From assembly GCF_025211055.1 (NCBI RefSeq), contig NZ_JAOARO010000099.1:62001-126000 (forward strand): DNA of 64,000 nucleotides, given 5' to 3'. The stretch comes from Vallitalea sp. Its GTDB lineage: Bacteria > Bacillota > Clostridia > Lachnospirales > Vallitaleaceae. Below are positions 8,328 to 17,584 of this stretch, one piece after another (within the stretch, counting starts at the first letter, position 1; each line of letters opens with the position of its first letter). Under the pieces are notes generated by a model. It searched no databases. It worked only from the letters and a program-made list of their open reading frames with translations, and was not told the origin of the DNA. A program made the translations under genes and the position numbers.

Positions 8328-8738
8328 ATGCCACAATATACATCAAATATGGATTTGTATAAGGTAGATTTAGAAACAGATGGCAATTCCACATTTAATA
8401 TTAAGACTATGTTGAATGATAATTGGGATAAGATTGATAGTAAATATGATGAACATGAGGGAAAGATAACAGGAAATAACGATGTTATTAATAAGGTAAA
8501 AAAAGATGTAGGTGATAAGAGTAAATTAAAGACTATAGATAAAAGTAATTTGGTTGAGGCGGTTAATGAGATTAGTATGGGTATGGCTGATATTGCGAAC
8601 GAAGTAAGTGGTAATACTACTGCAATAGGAACTAAAGAAAATGTCTTAAATGGTGATCAAAAGAGAAAAATAACTATATCTGCATCTGATCCCACAGGTG
8701 GTATAGATGGTGATATATGGATTAAGTACAAGGTATAG
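8328..8738 (+). CDS. Phage tail-fibre-like structural protein
   Basis: A 136-residue protein. The N-terminal motif DLETDGNSTFNIKTMLNDNW followed by DKID is common in tail-associated proteins of clostridial prophages. The middle (SKLKTIDKSNLVEAVNEIS) is the repeat unit seen in many tail fibre and neck proteins. The C-terminus (DPTGGIDGDIWIKY) is a typical fibre tip ending. A strong AAGGAGG ribosome site precedes the ATG. It begins a four-gene run with no capsid, terminase, portal, integrase or lysis genes, so it is a detached tail module. It may bind cell surfaces as part of a particle encoded elsewhere (inference). Confidence 0.6.
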   Translation: MPQYTSNMDLYKVDLETDGNSTFNIKTMLNDNWDKIDSKYDEHEGKITGNNDVINKVKKDVGDKSKLKTIDKSNLVEAVNEISMGMADIANEVSGNTTAIGTKENVLNGDQKRKITISASDPTGGIDGDIWIKYKV

Positions 8739-8748
8739 GTGATATATT

Positions 8749-9834
8749 ATGAGTATAAAAGTAAATGTTAATGGTGCTAATAAGGAAATGAATAAAGGTT
8801 TTGTGAATGTTAGTGATTTGTGGAAACCAATCAATAAAATTTTTATCTATACAAATGAAAATTGGAAAGAAACATGGGTTGATGTTATACCATTAATATT
8901 CGCAACTGGGTCAGGTGAGCATGATTTTAGGTTATATGATTATAATTTGAATTTAATATCAACTATTTCAAATTCTCAGACAACCATAGATGCATCACTT
9001 GATACAGTAAGAAATATTGTATATGTAGTTACGATCAGCTATAGTAATAACATGTACATCTCGCACATTAAAAAAATAACTAATAATGGAGCAAGTATTT
9101 CTACTTTATACTCTTGTGAAAATGCTTATCCATTAAATATAGTGGCTGATAATGTAGACGGAAGTTTATATCTTTGGGTGTGTGACAACAATAATACTTC
9201 TTCAAGTACCTATTTAAAAAAAATTGATACTGAAACAGGAGAAGTAGCTTGGAGTCGTTTCATCTATAGAGGGCATTATAGTTCTAAAGGGATGGCTATA
9301 ACAGATTATGGAATATGCCTTTCTATAGATGAATCTATGGATAAGCCAAATATAAAAACATATGATAAATCTAGTGGTTTGTGCCTTCATCAAAACACTT
9401 ATTTATCTTCAATTGATAGTAGATATGTACAAAATATTGTAACTGAAAGCAATGGAGCTTATATTTGGTGCTCAACTGTACGTGAAGTAGGAACTCCTAG
9501 TTCTGGATTTCATAAGTTATTTATTGCTGGTAATTCCAGTTCTAGGTCTAACTATAAAGATGGATGGTACTACACAGAGCAACAGAATGCTCTTGGTATA
9601 TTTTCAACTAATAAATTGGTTGTTTCAATTCCTGATTGGGGAGTGAAGAGTGATGATTTCACAATTACCTCAGACCCAAATAGCAATACACACTTTGGAG
9701 AATTAACCGTACTACCAAATGATGATTTTGTTTATTCTTCTGGTACAGCAAGATCAATAGTAAAGCGTAATAGCGACGGTGTTTTCATAAAAAGCATTAA
9801 AGTTTCTAATTCACAAAAAATATTAAAAGCATAG
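8749..9834 (+). CDS. Putative phage tail/adhesion protein, propeller-like repeats
   Basis: A 361-residue protein. The first 60 residues (KVNVNGANKEMNKGFVNVSDLWKPI is typical in composition) look like a phage tail attachment segment. The rest has repeated short beta-strand blocks with Asp/Asn-rich turns (LYDYNLNLISTI, IDTETGEVAWS, YDKSSGLCLHQN, KRNSDGVFIKSI), the pattern of WD/PQQ-type beta-propeller blades. No catalytic motif is seen. It lies 10 bases after the fibre-like gene with AGGTGATAT as ribosome site and is probably its structural partner. The fold call is by eye only. Confidence 0.45.
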   Translation: MSIKVNVNGANKEMNKGFVNVSDLWKPINKIFIYTNENWKETWVDVIPLIFATGSGEHDFRLYDYNLNLISTISNSQTTIDASLDTVRNIVYVVTISYSNNMYISHIKKITNNGASISTLYSCENAYPLNIVADNVDGSLYLWVCDNNNTSSSTYLKKIDTETGEVAWSRFIYRGHYSSKGMAITDYGICLSIDESMDKPNIKTYDKSSGLCLHQNTYLSSIDSRYVQNIVTESNGAYIWCSTVREVGTPSSGFHKLFIAGNSSSRSNYKDGWYYTEQQNALGIFSTNKLVVSIPDWGVKSDDFTITSDPNSNTHFGELTVLPNDDFVYSSGTARSIVKRNSDGVFIKSIKVSNSQKILKA

Positions 9835-9845
9835 GAGGTGTTTTT

Positions 9846-10157
9846 ATGATATATCTAGGAGAACTGACAAGCGTAACAGATTCTAAACAAAAGGTTGGAT
9901 TAATTCATTATAATATAGATTTGTTAAGTGAGGAAATAATAAAAAATGGTATTTTAGTAGACCAACCACAAGAAGCACAACCGCAAGAGGGTAAGATTCC
10001 AGTAATGTATTATGATCCTACGAGTAATACAGCTTATTATGAAATGGAAGATATACCAATACAACCTAAGACGAAAGAAGAACAGTTGCAAGAACAAGTA
10101 GACCAATTAGCATTGACAGTATTACAATTACAAGCTCAAAGTGGAGGTGCAAGTTAA
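9846..10157 (+). CDS. Small phage-tail-module protein with Gln-rich C-terminus
   Basis: A 103-residue protein with an N-terminal beta-rich half (IYLGELTSVTDSKQKVGL), a PQEAQPQEG hinge and a C-terminal coiled-coil-like heptad region (QLQEQVDQLALTVLQLQAQ). Short proteins of this layout commonly sit between the fibre gene and the XkdX-like gene in clostridial prophages. The ribosome site AGGAGGTG is strong. Its TAA overlaps the next ATG (TAATG), so the two are translationally coupled. Exact role unknown. Confidence 0.5.
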   Translation: MIYLGELTSVTDSKQKVGLIHYNIDLLSEEIIKNGILVDQPQEAQPQEGKIPVMYYDPTSNTAYYEMEDIPIQPKTKEEQLQEQVDQLALTVLQLQAQSGGAS

Positions 10158-10297
10158 TGTACGATGTGGTTAATAGATTATATAAAAATGAAAAGATTAA
10201 CGATAGTTATTTGGATATTGCTATTAATTTAGGTTGGATTAATAAAGAACAAAAACAACAGATAGTTAGTGCGTCTTCGGATACAATTAAGAACTAA
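10157..10297 (+). CDS. XkdX-like small phage protein
   Basis: A 46-codon gene. Its product begins MYDVVNRLYKNEKINDSYLD and contains INLGWINKEQKQQIV. XkdX-family proteins of PBSX-type phages have this size and the same pattern: an N-terminal helix with lysines, a (D/E)xx(I/L)xxAIxxGWI core and a KEQ/EEE turn. It overlaps the preceding stop by one base and is the last gene of the tail module. Assigned by pattern and context. Confidence 0.55.
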   Translation: MYDVVNRLYKNEKINDSYLDIAINLGWINKEQKQQIVSASSDTIKN

Positions 10298-10303
10298 AAA
10301 CAA

Positions 10304-10522
10304 TTATCCACTATCATTTTTACCATCATCACCATCTTCTTCATTTGAAGTTGAAAATATAAAATGAATATAGTGCTTAAAAGTTCCAAATATAGTTTTG
10401 GCTTCAGTATATGTATTTATTTTTTTAATCTTATCTAATTTAACAAGAGATAAAGTTTTATATATAATAAGAAGTATTAGAGCTAAATTTAATAATATTA
10501 ATGGTGGTAGGTAGCTTATCAT
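10304..10522 (-). CDS. Small single-helix membrane protein, unknown function
   Basis: A 72-residue protein with one long N-terminal hydrophobic helix (about residues 5-28) followed by a Lys-rich stretch and an acidic tail rich in Asp/Glu/Gly. The ATG at 10522 is preceded by AGGTGAT; a GTG nine bases earlier is possible. It faces the tail genes and ends 7 bases from the XkdX-like stop. I do not recognise it. A holin-like or anchoring role is conceivable but unsupported. Confidence 0.4.
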   Translation of the reverse strand: MISYLPPLILLNLALILLIIYKTLSLVKLDKIKKINTYTEAKTIFGTFKHYIHFIFSTSNEEDGDDGKNDSG

Positions 10523-10672
10523 ATTTATCACCTATTTTTATAAAAAATTTACTTATATGAGTATATGTCCAAATATACAAGCTTAGAACAATTATATAAG
10601 AAAAAAACATAATAATTAATATGCGGAAGAAGAATTGTAGCTATTGCAATATACATGTATGTTACAACAAGC

Positions 10673-10717
10673 AAAGAGGATATTCAAAAAACTTAAGGCT
10701 TTTTGAATATCCTCTTT
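10673..10717. terminator. Bidirectional intrinsic terminator
   Basis: An 18-bp perfect stem (AAAGAGGATATTCAAAAA against its complement at 10700-10717) with a short loop and A/T runs on both sides. It lies just past the 3' end of the lrp-type gene and would stop transcripts from either direction. Confidence 0.8.
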
Positions 10718-10738
10718 AATTAATTTATGTATTTAGTT

Positions 10739-11179
10739 TTATTCATAGTCAAAATTCAATGATTTGAATTCAATTGGGCTAGATAAAATAATAAGTGTTT
10801 CTGTACTCCCATATTGTTGTATTTTGCCAATTAAATATTCTAGGTCAGAGGTGTTTTGACATAATACCTTAATCGTCATGGAGTATTTTCCAGTTACATG
10901 ATGACATTCAACAATTTTTTTGTTTTCTTGAACTAGTGCTAAAAACTCTTTTCTTTTTGCGGACTTAATTGAAATGTTTATAATAGCCTTTACTGTTTTC
11001 CCTAGTTTTTTTGGAGCAACAATAGCTCTATATCCAGTAATTATGCCACTTTTTTCTAGTTTTCTTACCCTCTCAGCAACAGCAGGTGGAGTTAGTGAAA
11101 CTTTTTCTGCTAATATTTTCATGGGCATTCTTCCGTCATCTTGCAAATATCTAATAATATCGTAGTCGGTTGAATCCAT
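10739..11179 (-). CDS. Lrp/AsnC-family transcriptional regulator
   Basis: A 146-residue regulator. Residues 1-60 are the helix-turn-helix (DYDIIRYLQDDGRMPMKILA, then VSLTPPAVAERVRKLEKSGII), and residues about 65-140 the RAM ligand/oligomerisation domain (HHVTGKYSMTIKVLC). It is divergent from glutamate dehydrogenase across a 670-base gap, suggesting control of amino-acid metabolism including that gene (inference). A GGAGGGATG ribosome site supports the start. The full length fits the family. Confidence 0.88.
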   Translation of the reverse strand: MDSTDYDIIRYLQDDGRMPMKILAEKVSLTPPAVAERVRKLEKSGIITGYRAIVAPKKLGKTVKAIINISIKSAKRKEFLALVQENKKIVECHHVTGKYSMTIKVLCQNTSDLEYLIGKIQQYGSTETLIILSSPIEFKSLNFDYE

Positions 11180-11817
11180 TTCATCCCTCCTATAAAATAG
11201 AATTATATCTTAACAAGGAAATTATAAATTATAGGTTTTCTACTAAAATAACAATTTTTTTCTATAGATTTTGTATTTTCTATTACTTAATTGATATTAA
11301 ATATAGAGTTTAAAATATAAAGCTAATCACCTTGTTTCAATATGTTTGCAAAAGTCTGACCTTTTCTTTTGCAGTTTAAACATAGTCTACTTTTCTATTA
11401 TAACAGAAAAATAAAAATAAATCATTAACATACTTCCATTTTAGAATATATAGATTTACATTTTTCATAAAAAATAAGTCTAATAAAGCAAATAAAGAAT
11501 ACTTAAATATAAAAATAAATATATATTAATAACTTAATTAAATAAAGCTAATAATAAAATAGATATATTAATCAAGCAATTTAATGCATGATATACACAA
11601 AAAATAAATATAATGTTAATATACGAATAGAGAGAGTTACATTCAATCAAGAACTATAAGTATACCCTGTAAGTTACTTAATTAATACATAAGTTTTTAA
11701 TTTCAAAAAGAGAGTTATATATTATTATTCACTAATTTATTCTTCTCTTTTGGTAGTTAAAATATTATCTAATTGGATTATTTTTATATAATTATAGTTC
11801 AATAAGGAGAATAGGTA
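11180..11817. other. Long AT-rich intergenic region between lrp-type gene and gdh
   Basis: About 640 bases of very AT-rich DNA with stops in all frames. I see no RNA gene, repeat or clear palindrome. It must hold the divergent promoters of the Lrp regulator and glutamate dehydrogenase. The unusual length may reflect several Lrp binding sites, which are AT-rich and poorly conserved. Confidence 0.4.
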
Positions 11818-11850
11818 ATGAAAATTTTATTTAAGATTGGGAGGCATTAG
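11818..11850 (+). CDS. Ten-codon upstream ORF before glutamate dehydrogenase
   Basis: An ATG preceded by AAGGAG at 8 bases opens the frame MKILFKIGRH and stops 3 bases before the gdh start codon. Its Gly-Arg codons (GGGAGG) are at the same time the ribosome site of gdh. Translating it would therefore cover and re-expose that site, a coupling or attenuation arrangement. Whether it is translated is not shown. Confidence 0.35.
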   Translation: MKILFKIGRH

Positions 11851-11853
11851 TAT

Positions 11854-13113
11854 ATGTCAGAAAAAACGCTTAATCCTTTTAAGATTGCACAAAAACAATT
11901 AAAAGAAGCATGCGATGCACTAGGAGAAGAAGATGCAGTATACGAGTTATTGAGTCAGCCTGAAAAAGTTCTAGAAGTTACTATTCCTGTTAAGATGGAT
12001 AATGGTACAACAAAACTATTTACTGGATATCGTGTTCAACATAACGATGCATCTGGTCCTACTAAAGGTGGTATTCGTTTTCATCCTGGAGTAACAAAAG
12101 ATGAAGTAAAAGCGTTAGCAACTTGGATGACTTTTAAATGTGGGGTTGTAGGATTACCATATGGTGGAGCGAAAGGTGGAGTTATAGTTGACCCTACTGT
12201 TCTTTCAAAACGAGAACTTGAAAGATTATCAAGAGGGTATGTAAGAGCTATTGCTCCTATTATTGGAGAAAGAAGAGATATTCCAGCACCAGATGTTAAT
12301 ACTAATGGTCAAACAATGGCATGGATGGTTGATGAATATTCTAGCCTAAGAGGTATTGGTCAAACTTTACCAGCTTCATTTACAGGAAAACCTGTTGAAT
12401 TTGGTGGATGCCTAGCAAGAAAAGAAGCTACTGGTTACGGTGTTATGCTTATGATGAGAGAAGCAGCTAAGTACAAAGGAATTAACATAAAAGATATGAA
12501 AATAGCAGTTCAAGGCTTTGGAAATGTTGGAGGTTATGCTGCAATGTATGCTCAGGCTTTTGGAGCTAAAGTTGTTGCTGTATCAGATGTTTCATGTTGC
12601 TTATATAATGAAAATGGCTTAGATGTTAATGATATTATGAAATATGTAACAGAAAATAAATTAATCACTGGATATACTGGTGAATGTGAAGAAATAGAAA
12701 GAGAAAAAATATTTGGAGTTGAATGTGATGGATTTGCGCCATGTGCACTTGAGAATTCTATAACAAGCAGCACAGCAAAAGATATCAAAGCTAAGATTAT
12801 AACTGAAGGTGCTAATGGTCCAACTACTCCAGAAGCAGAAGAATACTTATTAGAAAAAGGAGTATTCATAGTACCAGATATATTAGCTAACTCAGGGGGA
12901 GTTATCGTTTCATATTTTGAGTGGGTTCAGAATCTACATAACTATTATTGGCGTTTTGACGAAGTACAAGAAAAACAAGAAGTAAAAATGGTAGATGCTT
13001 TTGTTAAAGTTACCAATGCTATGGATGAAAGAAAAGTTGATATGAGAAAAGCTGCTTACCTAGTAGCTATTAAGAGTCTTGCAATGCCAATGAGGCTTAG
13101 AGGTTGGTTTTAA
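11854..13113 (+). CDS. Glu/Leu/Phe/Val dehydrogenase, probably NAD-dependent glutamate dehydrogenase
   Basis: A 419-residue hexameric-type dehydrogenase interconverting glutamate and 2-oxoglutarate plus ammonia. Substrate-site motifs are clear: KGGIRFHPGVT near residue 70 and GLPYGGAKGGVIVDP with the catalytic Lys near residue 110. The Rossmann glycine motif QGFGNVGGYAA is near residue 217, and the C-terminus has SYFEWVQNL. The length fits the 410-430-residue class II bacterial GDHs. It is monocistronic with a terminator 64 bases after the stop. The GGGAGG ribosome site lies inside an upstream ORF. Confidence 0.92.
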   Translation: MSEKTLNPFKIAQKQLKEACDALGEEDAVYELLSQPEKVLEVTIPVKMDNGTTKLFTGYRVQHNDASGPTKGGIRFHPGVTKDEVKALATWMTFKCGVVGLPYGGAKGGVIVDPTVLSKRELERLSRGYVRAIAPIIGERRDIPAPDVNTNGQTMAWMVDEYSSLRGIGQTLPASFTGKPVEFGGCLARKEATGYGVMLMMREAAKYKGINIKDMKIAVQGFGNVGGYAAMYAQAFGAKVVAVSDVSCCLYNENGLDVNDIMKYVTENKLITGYTGECEEIEREKIFGVECDGFAPCALENSITSSTAKDIKAKIITEGANGPTTPEAEEYLLEKGVFIVPDILANSGGVIVSYFEWVQNLHNYYWRFDEVQEKQEVKMVDAFVKVTNAMDERKVDMRKAAYLVAIKSLAMPMRLRGWF

Positions 13114-13176
13114 TAATCTAATAATTCTGTAACGCAGTGTTGTTAGCAAGATATTAATATTAGGGTAAACAATTTT

Positions 13177-13204
13177 GCACCAAAAGAGATTTTGGTGCTT
13201 TTTC
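13177..13204 (+). terminator. Intrinsic terminator of glutamate dehydrogenase
   Basis: GCACCAAAA pairs with TTTTGGTGC around a 4-base loop and is followed by TTTTTC. A compact classical hairpin with T tail. Confidence 0.85.
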
Positions 13205-13321
13205 TATACTTAATAATTTACTTATCAATATAGGTTATTGGACAGATGCTTTACATTCGTGTAAAATAAATTCTATAATCTCATGAAAACTTAAAAAGTA
13301 AATTATAAGGGGATAGATTAT

Positions 13322-15964
13322 ATGTTTAATAGTTTAAGAAAAAAATTAGTAAGCACGTCTATTTTAATTATATTAATCACGACAATTATAGTTAGTATTA
13401 TGAGTTATGATATTTCAAGAGACATTTTATTTGATGACATAATAGAAAGCAGTAATAACCAATTATCATTATTTAATAATATGAGTAATGATACTTATTT
13501 GGATTTAAAACAACAAATACTAATGGAAGCTAGTTCAAAAGAATTAAAATCTTATATAGACAATATAAGTTCCTCTGAAAAAATAGCTTTTAAAATGGTA
13601 GCAATAAATAAATTACAAAATTATCTACGGTTAAAATTGTATAATAATTATGAATTTAATAGTTTCATTATAATTACTCAAAACAATATTATAGGTAGTT
13701 TTCGTAATAAGGACAGCTATTATGTAAAGAGATTAAAAGATGATGTACATAATATAACTACTATATATGAAGAACAAATATTTAATAAATATCATAATAA
13801 CAATGAAAGATATGTATCAGGAAAAATAGATGACAATACGTATATAATTGGAACAATAAACTATGATTATATATTCAAAAATTTTAATAATAATTTTTTG
13901 ATTTTAGATAATCAATTAAATGTTAGATGGATAAACTTTAATCAACCTGAATCTATAGAAAAAATAAAAAATAAGATTAGGAATATTGAGAAAAACAGTA
14001 TATCCAATATAAAAGAACAAAATTATGTTATATCAATTCTAAAAAGTAATGAGGAATATTATTGCCATTTCTATGATCTGAATGAAGTAAAAAAGCAATT
14101 AAATAAATTGATATTAATAATTATGCTAATTATTATTTTTTTATTTATTATATTTGGAAGCGTAAGTATTGTATTTGCAAATAATATTGTTATTCGGATT
14201 AAAGATTTAAAAAATACAATAAAAAATACAGAAGATTTTGATGATGATATGATTAAAAAAATCCGAGCTTTTAAAAGCAAAGATTTATATATAAGAAAAA
14301 ATGTATCATTATTTTATCGTATAGATTTAATTCCTGTTATCATAATTATTATTGTAAATATTATGCTTTTTAGTAATGTTATTAATAAAAATTCATTTAA
14401 TAAAATTAATAATTTAACAAATCAAGTAAGCACACTCGTGGAAAACAGATTCCAGCAATTTGAAAAAAATATAAAATTCTATAGTATAGATAGTGAATTT
14501 CAGCAAACAATGGTAGATGTATATGAGAATAAAAATACTTCAATTGATTCAAATATTTTATTAGAAAGTGTTTATTATTTAAATGTATATGATCATAAGG
14601 GTGATTTATTATATACTACTAACAAAGTTATTGATGAGCTTCTTAATGTAGAATTAGAAGATGATGAATCAATAAAAACTATAATTAGAAAAATCGGAAA
14701 CAAGGATATTCTGACTGTTATAAAACCTATACGACTATTAAATGAATCGGAAAAAGTGAAACAATATACAGGTATTGGTTATTTAGAAGCAGGTTTAGAA
14801 ATAAATTTGGATAGATTACTGAATAACATTACGTTATCGGATGCATTAACTGTTTATTTAATTGATAAAAATAATAACGTATTATTGGATTTTAAAGGTT
14901 ATAGGTATAATGAAGATATTATAGATAAGATAATACAGTTAGATAATAATACTCATATCTTTGATCAAAAAGGTGATATCTATATTGATAAATATAAATT
15001 AAAGGATGGCAATAATACACTTATATTTGTAAATAATATAGATAAAAATATAAAACTAAAATTTATGATTGTTAAAAACAATACATTGTTACTTTTGGTT
15101 TTTATGGCTATTGTATGGATTCTTGCTATAATACTTACCTATCGAATACTAAAACCCATTAGTGATCTTAGAAAAGAAATGAATAAACTTAATTATGGAC
15201 AAGTTGTAGATCTAAGTTACATAAAATGTGATGTTGAATTAATGGATTTAATGAACAGTTTTGAAGATATGTTAAAGCGACTGAATAAAATGGCTGAAGG
15301 GTTAAAGCAAAAGGAAGTTGAATATTATCAAGTAGAAAAGAAAAAAAATGAAATAGAGTTATCCTTATTACAGTCCCAGATAAATCCCCATTTTTTCTAT
15401 AATACGATTACCTCTATTGTATTTTTATTGAAAGCAGGGAATAACGAGAAGGGAATTAAGATGCTACTATTGACAGGTAAGTATTTTAAGTTGGGATTAT
15501 ATAGAGGTGAAACAATGATTAGTATTGAAGAGGAGATACAATTTGTTAAGAGTTATATTGAAATTCAGAAGATTAGAATGCAAAATATAATAGATATAGA
15601 GTTTAATGTATCGGATAATTTGAAAGATTATAAAGTTATTAGGTTTATTATGCAGCCACTTGTAGAAAATGCAATTGTGCATGGAAGAAAAGTGGGCTCA
15701 TATTTACACATAGATATATCTATTAAAGAAGAAGATAATCATATGATTATTGAAGTTTGCGATAATGGAAAAGGTATTGATCATACAGTCATAGAAGAGA
15801 TTAAAAGTGTAATAGAAAAAGGAAAAGCTTCAAAACATACAGGAATTAGGAATATAAACGATCGAATAAGACTTCGATTTGGAAATGAATATGGTGTTAA
15901 TAATATAGATTCAGATGATAACGGTACAGTTATAGAGTTGAAAGTTCCTATTATTAAAGAGTAA
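13322..15964 (+). CDS. YesM-type sensor histidine kinase with two sensor modules
   Basis: An 880-residue membrane kinase. Transmembrane segments lie near residues 11-27, 262-286, 336-353 and 586-608, framing two separate extracytoplasmic regions of about 235 residues each. A HAMP region (about 610-660), the His_kinase phosphoacceptor QINPHFFYN (His690) and a HATPase_c domain (VENAIVHG, DNGKGI) follow. YesM kinases are usually about 600 residues with one sensor; here a whole sensor-plus-linker unit is added at the N-terminus. It is followed 37 bases later by its AraC-type response regulator and then an oligosaccharide importer, so it probably senses glycan fragments. Confidence 0.88.
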   Translation: MFNSLRKKLVSTSILIILITTIIVSIMSYDISRDILFDDIIESSNNQLSLFNNMSNDTYLDLKQQILMEASSKELKSYIDNISSSEKIAFKMVAINKLQNYLRLKLYNNYEFNSFIIITQNNIIGSFRNKDSYYVKRLKDDVHNITTIYEEQIFNKYHNNNERYVSGKIDDNTYIIGTINYDYIFKNFNNNFLILDNQLNVRWINFNQPESIEKIKNKIRNIEKNSISNIKEQNYVISILKSNEEYYCHFYDLNEVKKQLNKLILIIMLIIIFLFIIFGSVSIVFANNIVIRIKDLKNTIKNTEDFDDDMIKKIRAFKSKDLYIRKNVSLFYRIDLIPVIIIIIVNIMLFSNVINKNSFNKINNLTNQVSTLVENRFQQFEKNIKFYSIDSEFQQTMVDVYENKNTSIDSNILLESVYYLNVYDHKGDLLYTTNKVIDELLNVELEDDESIKTIIRKIGNKDILTVIKPIRLLNESEKVKQYTGIGYLEAGLEINLDRLLNNITLSDALTVYLIDKNNNVLLDFKGYRYNEDIIDKIIQLDNNTHIFDQKGDIYIDKYKLKDGNNTLIFVNNIDKNIKLKFMIVKNNTLLLLVFMAIVWILAIILTYRILKPISDLRKEMNKLNYGQVVDLSYIKCDVELMDLMNSFEDMLKRLNKMAEGLKQKEVEYYQVEKKKNEIELSLLQSQINPHFFYNTITSIVFLLKAGNNEKGIKMLLLTGKYFKLGLYRGETMISIEEEIQFVKSYIEIQKIRMQNIIDIEFNVSDNLKDYKVIRFIMQPLVENAIVHGRKVGSYLHIDISIKEEDNHMIIEVCDNGKGIDHTVIEEIKSVIEKGKASKHTGIRNINDRIRLRFGNEYGVNNIDSDDNGTVIELKVPIIKE

Positions 15965-16001
15965 CAGTATAAATCACTTATTTAGAAAGTAGGTCTCTGA
16001 T

Positions 16002-17519
16002 ATGTATAAATTACTTATAGTTGATGATGAAGATATTATTTTAAATGGTATTATAACAACATTTGATTGGTTTAATTTGGGATATGAAATTGTGGGTCAA
16101 GCTACAAATGGGGTAGAAGCACTAGAATTATACAATAAACTAAAGCCAGATGTTATTCTTACAGACATAAAAATGTCTGATATGGACGGTTTAACATTGC
16201 TGAAAAAAGTAAAAGAATTACATCCTGCGGTAGAAGTGGTTTTATTAAGTGGATATGATGATTTTGAATATGCCAAACAAGGCATTCGATTAGGTGCTTA
16301 TGATTATTTGCTTAAAATTGATATGTTTGATGAATTAGAAGATACGTTTAAAAGGGTTTATAATAGTTTGACATTTAAGAGAAACAAAGAAGAGGAATAT
16401 AAAAGTTCTATTAAACAAAAGGAAGAATATAAATTTCTAAAGGCAATTGACAAAGAATATATCATTGATAAAGATGAAATACAAGATAATTATTATTGTA
16501 TGCTGGTATTATACATGAAGAATCAGTTGAAGCCTTATTATCTTAGAAGTATAAAAGAACGTTTGAGTGATAAAGACATTATTATTTATTCCAAAGATAA
16601 TTATTATATAATAATTTTAAATAAAGATACCCATAGTCAGTTAATATTTGAAAACTACGTTAATAATTTAGTGGAATATATACAAGTCAGCATAGAAAGT
16701 TTATATAAAGGCAGATACATAATTGGAATTGGGAAAATAAAAAATGATATAAAATTAGCAAGAGAAAGTTTTATAGAAGCTAGTAAAATGATAGATTATG
16801 GAAGGGAAATAAATGATAAAGAAAAGATAATTTATGACTATAGCAAAGAGAATAATAGGATGAAGCAAATCAATACAAGTATAGATTTAGACTTGATATA
16901 TAAGTACATTGCATTAGAAGAACAAGACAAAATAATTAAAATGATTGATGAACATATCAAGTCGTGTATCTTATGTCATAATTGCTTAATTACAGATATT
17001 ACTGGATTATATAGCAAAATTCTTGTAGAACTGCATATAGAATCTGAAAAAAATGGTGTGAAATCACAAAATGGAATTAATAAGGTTATTAGTCAATTAA
17101 GCAAAATAAGCTCTTTTATAGAGTGTAAAGCGTGGATGAATAAAACAATAAAAGAAAATTATAGGGATAAAGCATTAAGTTTAAAAAGCGATACTTTGCA
17201 ACAAATTGACAAAGCAATAGTTTTGATAGAAGAACGATACCACTTAGATATTAAGTTGGAAGAGGTAGCCAAATATGTTCATATGAGCAGCCCCTATTTT
17301 TCAGCAAAATTCAAGGAAGCCATGAATGTGAATTTTAAGACATATATCAAAGAAAAAAGAGTTAATGCTGCCTGTCAATTGTTAGAGACAACAGATCATA
17401 AAATATACGAGATAGCAAAAAAAGTAGGTTATAACGATGAAAAGCATTTTAGTAAAATATTTAAAAAATATCTAGGTATGAGTCCTAAGGAATATAAATC
17501 AATAAATGATAAAAAATAA
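16002..17519 (+). CDS. YesN-type AraC-family response regulator
   Basis: A 505-residue cytoplasmic activator. The receiver domain (residues 1-120) has the acidic pair VDDED at residues 8-12, the phospho-acceptor Asp55 in VILTDIKM and Lys in LLKID. The middle (about 150-390) is a variable linker. The C-terminal 100 residues carry two AraC helix-turn-helix motifs (KLEEVAKYVHMSSPYFSAKF and EIAKKVGYNDEKHFSKIFKK) and the closing GMSPKEYK. It pairs with the kinase just upstream and should activate the importer and sulfatase genes downstream. Confidence 0.93.
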   Translation: MYKLLIVDDEDIILNGIITTFDWFNLGYEIVGQATNGVEALELYNKLKPDVILTDIKMSDMDGLTLLKKVKELHPAVEVVLLSGYDDFEYAKQGIRLGAYDYLLKIDMFDELEDTFKRVYNSLTFKRNKEEEYKSSIKQKEEYKFLKAIDKEYIIDKDEIQDNYYCMLVLYMKNQLKPYYLRSIKERLSDKDIIIYSKDNYYIIILNKDTHSQLIFENYVNNLVEYIQVSIESLYKGRYIIGIGKIKNDIKLARESFIEASKMIDYGREINDKEKIIYDYSKENNRMKQINTSIDLDLIYKYIALEEQDKIIKMIDEHIKSCILCHNCLITDITGLYSKILVELHIESEKNGVKSQNGINKVISQLSKISSFIECKAWMNKTIKENYRDKALSLKSDTLQQIDKAIVLIEERYHLDIKLEEVAKYVHMSSPYFSAKFKEAMNVNFKTYIKEKRVNAACQLLETTDHKIYEIAKKVGYNDEKHFSKIFKKYLGMSPKEYKSINDKK

Positions 17520-17584
17520 CACCTTTTCTAATAAATCCACCTACTGTTAGTTGAAAATTTATTATGATATATTATTACTGAAGT

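Noticed and set aside
8328..10297. Diversity-generating retroelement linked to the tail genes
   Set aside because: No reverse transcriptase, template repeat or adenine-rich variable repeat pair is visible in the module or nearby.
12552..12869. A 105-codon minus-strand frame inside glutamate dehydrogenase
   Set aside because: Entirely inside a highly conserved gene, with no start site or family pattern.
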